Assembly (NCBI GenBank): GCA_022925895.1 | Contig: JAKSYS010000556.1 | Coordinates: 1 to 42,182, forward strand | Length of the DNA stretch: 42,182 bases | From: Fragilaria crotonensis | Taxonomy: Eukaryota; Bacillariophyta; Fragilariophyceae; Fragilariales; Fragilariaceae | Direction of reading: 5' to 3' | Part shown: positions 40,647-42,182 of the stretch, one piece after another | Numbering within the stretch: the stretch's first letter is position 1 | Layout: each line of letters begins with the position of its first letter | Translations under genes and position numbers: made by a program | Notes under the pieces: generated by a model | Seen by the model: the letters and a program-made list of their open reading frames with translations, nothing else | Told to the model about the DNA's origin: nothing | Database searches by the model: none

Positions 40647-41573
40647 GCAACACAAATTCGTTTCCTGCCTCAAAACTTGCTTCACATTACTTCGGGTGCG
40701 ACTGTTCGTAATCGCCTTGACTATGGGGACTATGTGCCGCCTGCGGTCCCGATCACGTATCCTTTCTTCGCGCTGGTCAAGTTCTTTTTTGCTCATGGAC
40801 AGTCTGGGTCTTGTGGTGGGAGTCTGATCGCTCCTGATGTAGTTTTGACGGCAGCGAAGTGCGTAACAGAACGTAGCAGTACAGGCCTAGGCCCTCCCGT
40901 CAGTGTAGAGGTGTGGGTGAATTCTACTTCCTCTGCCTATTCTGAGTACGATTACTTCCGCAAGGCCGTTCGCTGGGTCGTCCATCCTGATTACAACGAG
41001 TTCAGCTTCGCAAACGACATAGCGTTGCTATTTCTTGACACGCCTGTGATGGGTGTGCCTCTAGCGCTGCTGAACAGGGACGATGCCCTCCCTGACAACA
41101 GCTCCTGCATGAAAGTCCTTGCCAATCCTAATTCAAGAACCAATCGTGGTTTTAGTCAATTTTCTCGCGCCATCACTTATGCTCCATCTCTTTCGCAGGT
41201 GCCAGTAAGGACATTACCTGCCCTTGCATGCTGGAAAGCATTCGGCGCCAACAACTTCAAGGAATCACTCCTTTGCGCTGCTGACCACGGACTCCGCGGT
41301 GGCATTTCTGGAGGGCCACTGCTACTTTCATGTTCTTCTGTGCAAGTGGGCATCGCCATCTGTGGTGCGAGTCTGGACAGTCGTTACTCGTCGTACTCAT
41401 TGGACGAATATCAGGGACGCAGGACGGATACGAATTCGAATACACCCAAGGGTTATACAAGGGTGTCGCACTTTGTTGAGTGGATCGATGCTCAGATTTG
41501 CCAGTTCAGTGCAAGCAAACCCAGCAACTGCCAGACGAAGGCCCTGAAAGCCGTCGGTGAAACCGCGGTATAG
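40647..41573 (+). pseudogene. S1-protease homolog lacking catalytic His and a start
   Basis: It is closely related to the protease at 38-39 kb: ALVKFFFAHGQSGSCGGSLI, APDVVLTAAKC, SEYDYFRKAVRWVVHPDYN, NDIALLFLD and WIDAQICQFS match block for block. The catalytic His is Lys (AAKC for AAHC), GDSGGP is GISGGP so the Asp before Ser is lost, and the neighbouring Cys is gone. The activation site RIIGG reads RLDYG. There is no in-frame ATG before the homology begins (the frame opens after a stop at 40644), and no signal peptide. A long intact frame remains, so it could be an inactive protease homolog with an unseen 5' exon, but a 5'-truncated pseudogene is more likely. It has no proline-rich tail. 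Confidence 0.8.
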
Positions 41574-42182
41574 CAATTCCATGTCCCAAACAAGATTATT
41601 TGAAAAAGAGCATTTACCTTTGTTCGACTAGGTTCCATCGCTGCAATCCGAGGTCACCATATCTGAATGTTTGGTGTATACAATGTAAACTGTCAAATTC
41701 ACCTATTGCTTGAGATGTTATCCAACTACATGCTTTGTTTTGTCGCTCGCAGGACGGAAACTATCACGATAAATATACATGTTAGCGCATGAACACCTTC
41801 TTTCAGCTTCTTTGTAATTGAGAGCCGCTTGGAAGTGTTTTTACTTTTCAAAACTAGCCGGATGTCCATTTTCTAATGACCTGCTGCTTTCTGGAACGGA
41901 CCGAAAATTTCAATGACAATGCAAGCCCCAACTTATGCGTGGCCAAATGCAATGAGACTACCATTAAAGGATGGGGATTGAAAGGAACGCTATCGTACTC
42001 GCTACACCCTTTTGGCTCGCATGCCACACAAAACAACCGATTCGTCGAAACTTCCTTCGAATCCGAATGCTTCTTCATCATCTGAGGTTGGATTCGCCAT
42101 TGTGATCTGTTTGAGTGATGTGGTACGAAGCCCTTATCGCACAGCTCCAGCAAACGTACACATCATGAAGCGCCTCTGTATC
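41574..42182. other. No gene recognised
   Basis: Downstream of the protease homolog. Two overlapping frames on opposite strands (41876-42085 + and 41854-42153 -) show no known motif and may belong to a gene that continues beyond the window. Confidence 0.35.

Noticed and set aside
1-42182. CRISPR array or bacterial operon
   Set aside because: No regularly spaced repeats with unique spacers and no ribosome-binding-site-led gene clusters; gene structure is eukaryotic.

Overview
The window looks like nuclear DNA of a diatom, most like a raphid pennate with an expanded repeat load such as Seminavis; the species cannot be fixed from this sequence. The reasons are eukaryotic gene structure with short GT-AG introns, a membrane-anchored leucine-rich-repeat protein of the kind expanded in pennate diatoms, secreted trypsin-fold proteases with a Pro/Thr/Arg/Lys-rich tail, and several classes of eukaryotic transposon. 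There are no bacterial operons, CRISPR arrays or convincing tRNA/rRNA genes.

Layout. 1-13.5 kb is a graveyard. It holds a truncated copy of a 2-oxoglutarate/Fe(II) oxygenase gene (265-515), a frameshifted LRR protein gene (826-2991, -), a decayed Ala/Glu/Lys/Arg coiled-coil gene (3.6-4.2 kb), inverted copies of a short repeat (4.96-5.72 kb), the C-terminal fossil of a DDE transposase (5.9-6.8 kb, -), a 15-bp minisatellite (7.0-7.25 kb), a PIF/Harbinger transposase relic (9.15-10.56 kb, +) and the longer but twice-frameshifted oxygenase copy (12.35-13.47 kb). 13.61-20.43 kb is a complete-length tyrosine-recombinase (DIRS-order) retrotransposon with split direct repeats of the PAT/Ngaro type. 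Its three overlapping ORFs are on the minus strand; pol contains RT, RNase H and a tyrosine recombinase but is broken by frameshifts. 20.49-26.46 kb is an LTR retrotransposon with about 0.9-kb near-identical LTRs, TG...CA ends and a 5-bp target duplication; it encodes Gag with a zinc knuckle and no recognisable pol. 27.16-32.87 kb holds two intact-looking host genes, convergent: a TMEM184/organic-solute-transporter-alpha family membrane protein (+) and a DDHD-domain phospholipase A1-like protein (-, three exons). 33.63-37.19 kb is a DNA transposon bounded by inverted repeats and TA dinucleotides, carrying a frameshifted DDE transposase of the same family as the fossil at 6 kb. 38.06-41.57 kb is a divergent pair of S1-fold genes: a secreted serine protease with a complete triad, and a 5'-truncated relative that has lost its catalytic His.

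The retroelements and transposons do not work together. The mobile DNA explains over half of the window, and the two central host genes (lipid hydrolysis and membrane transport) are ordinary housekeeping-type genes. The strongest points for a second look are the split-repeat element with its three-hairpin segment and an extra N-terminal ORF, the gag-only LTR element inserted 66 bp from it, the newly delimited TA-flanked DDE element, and the protease/pseudoprotease pair. All readings were made by eye; no alignment or database search was run.
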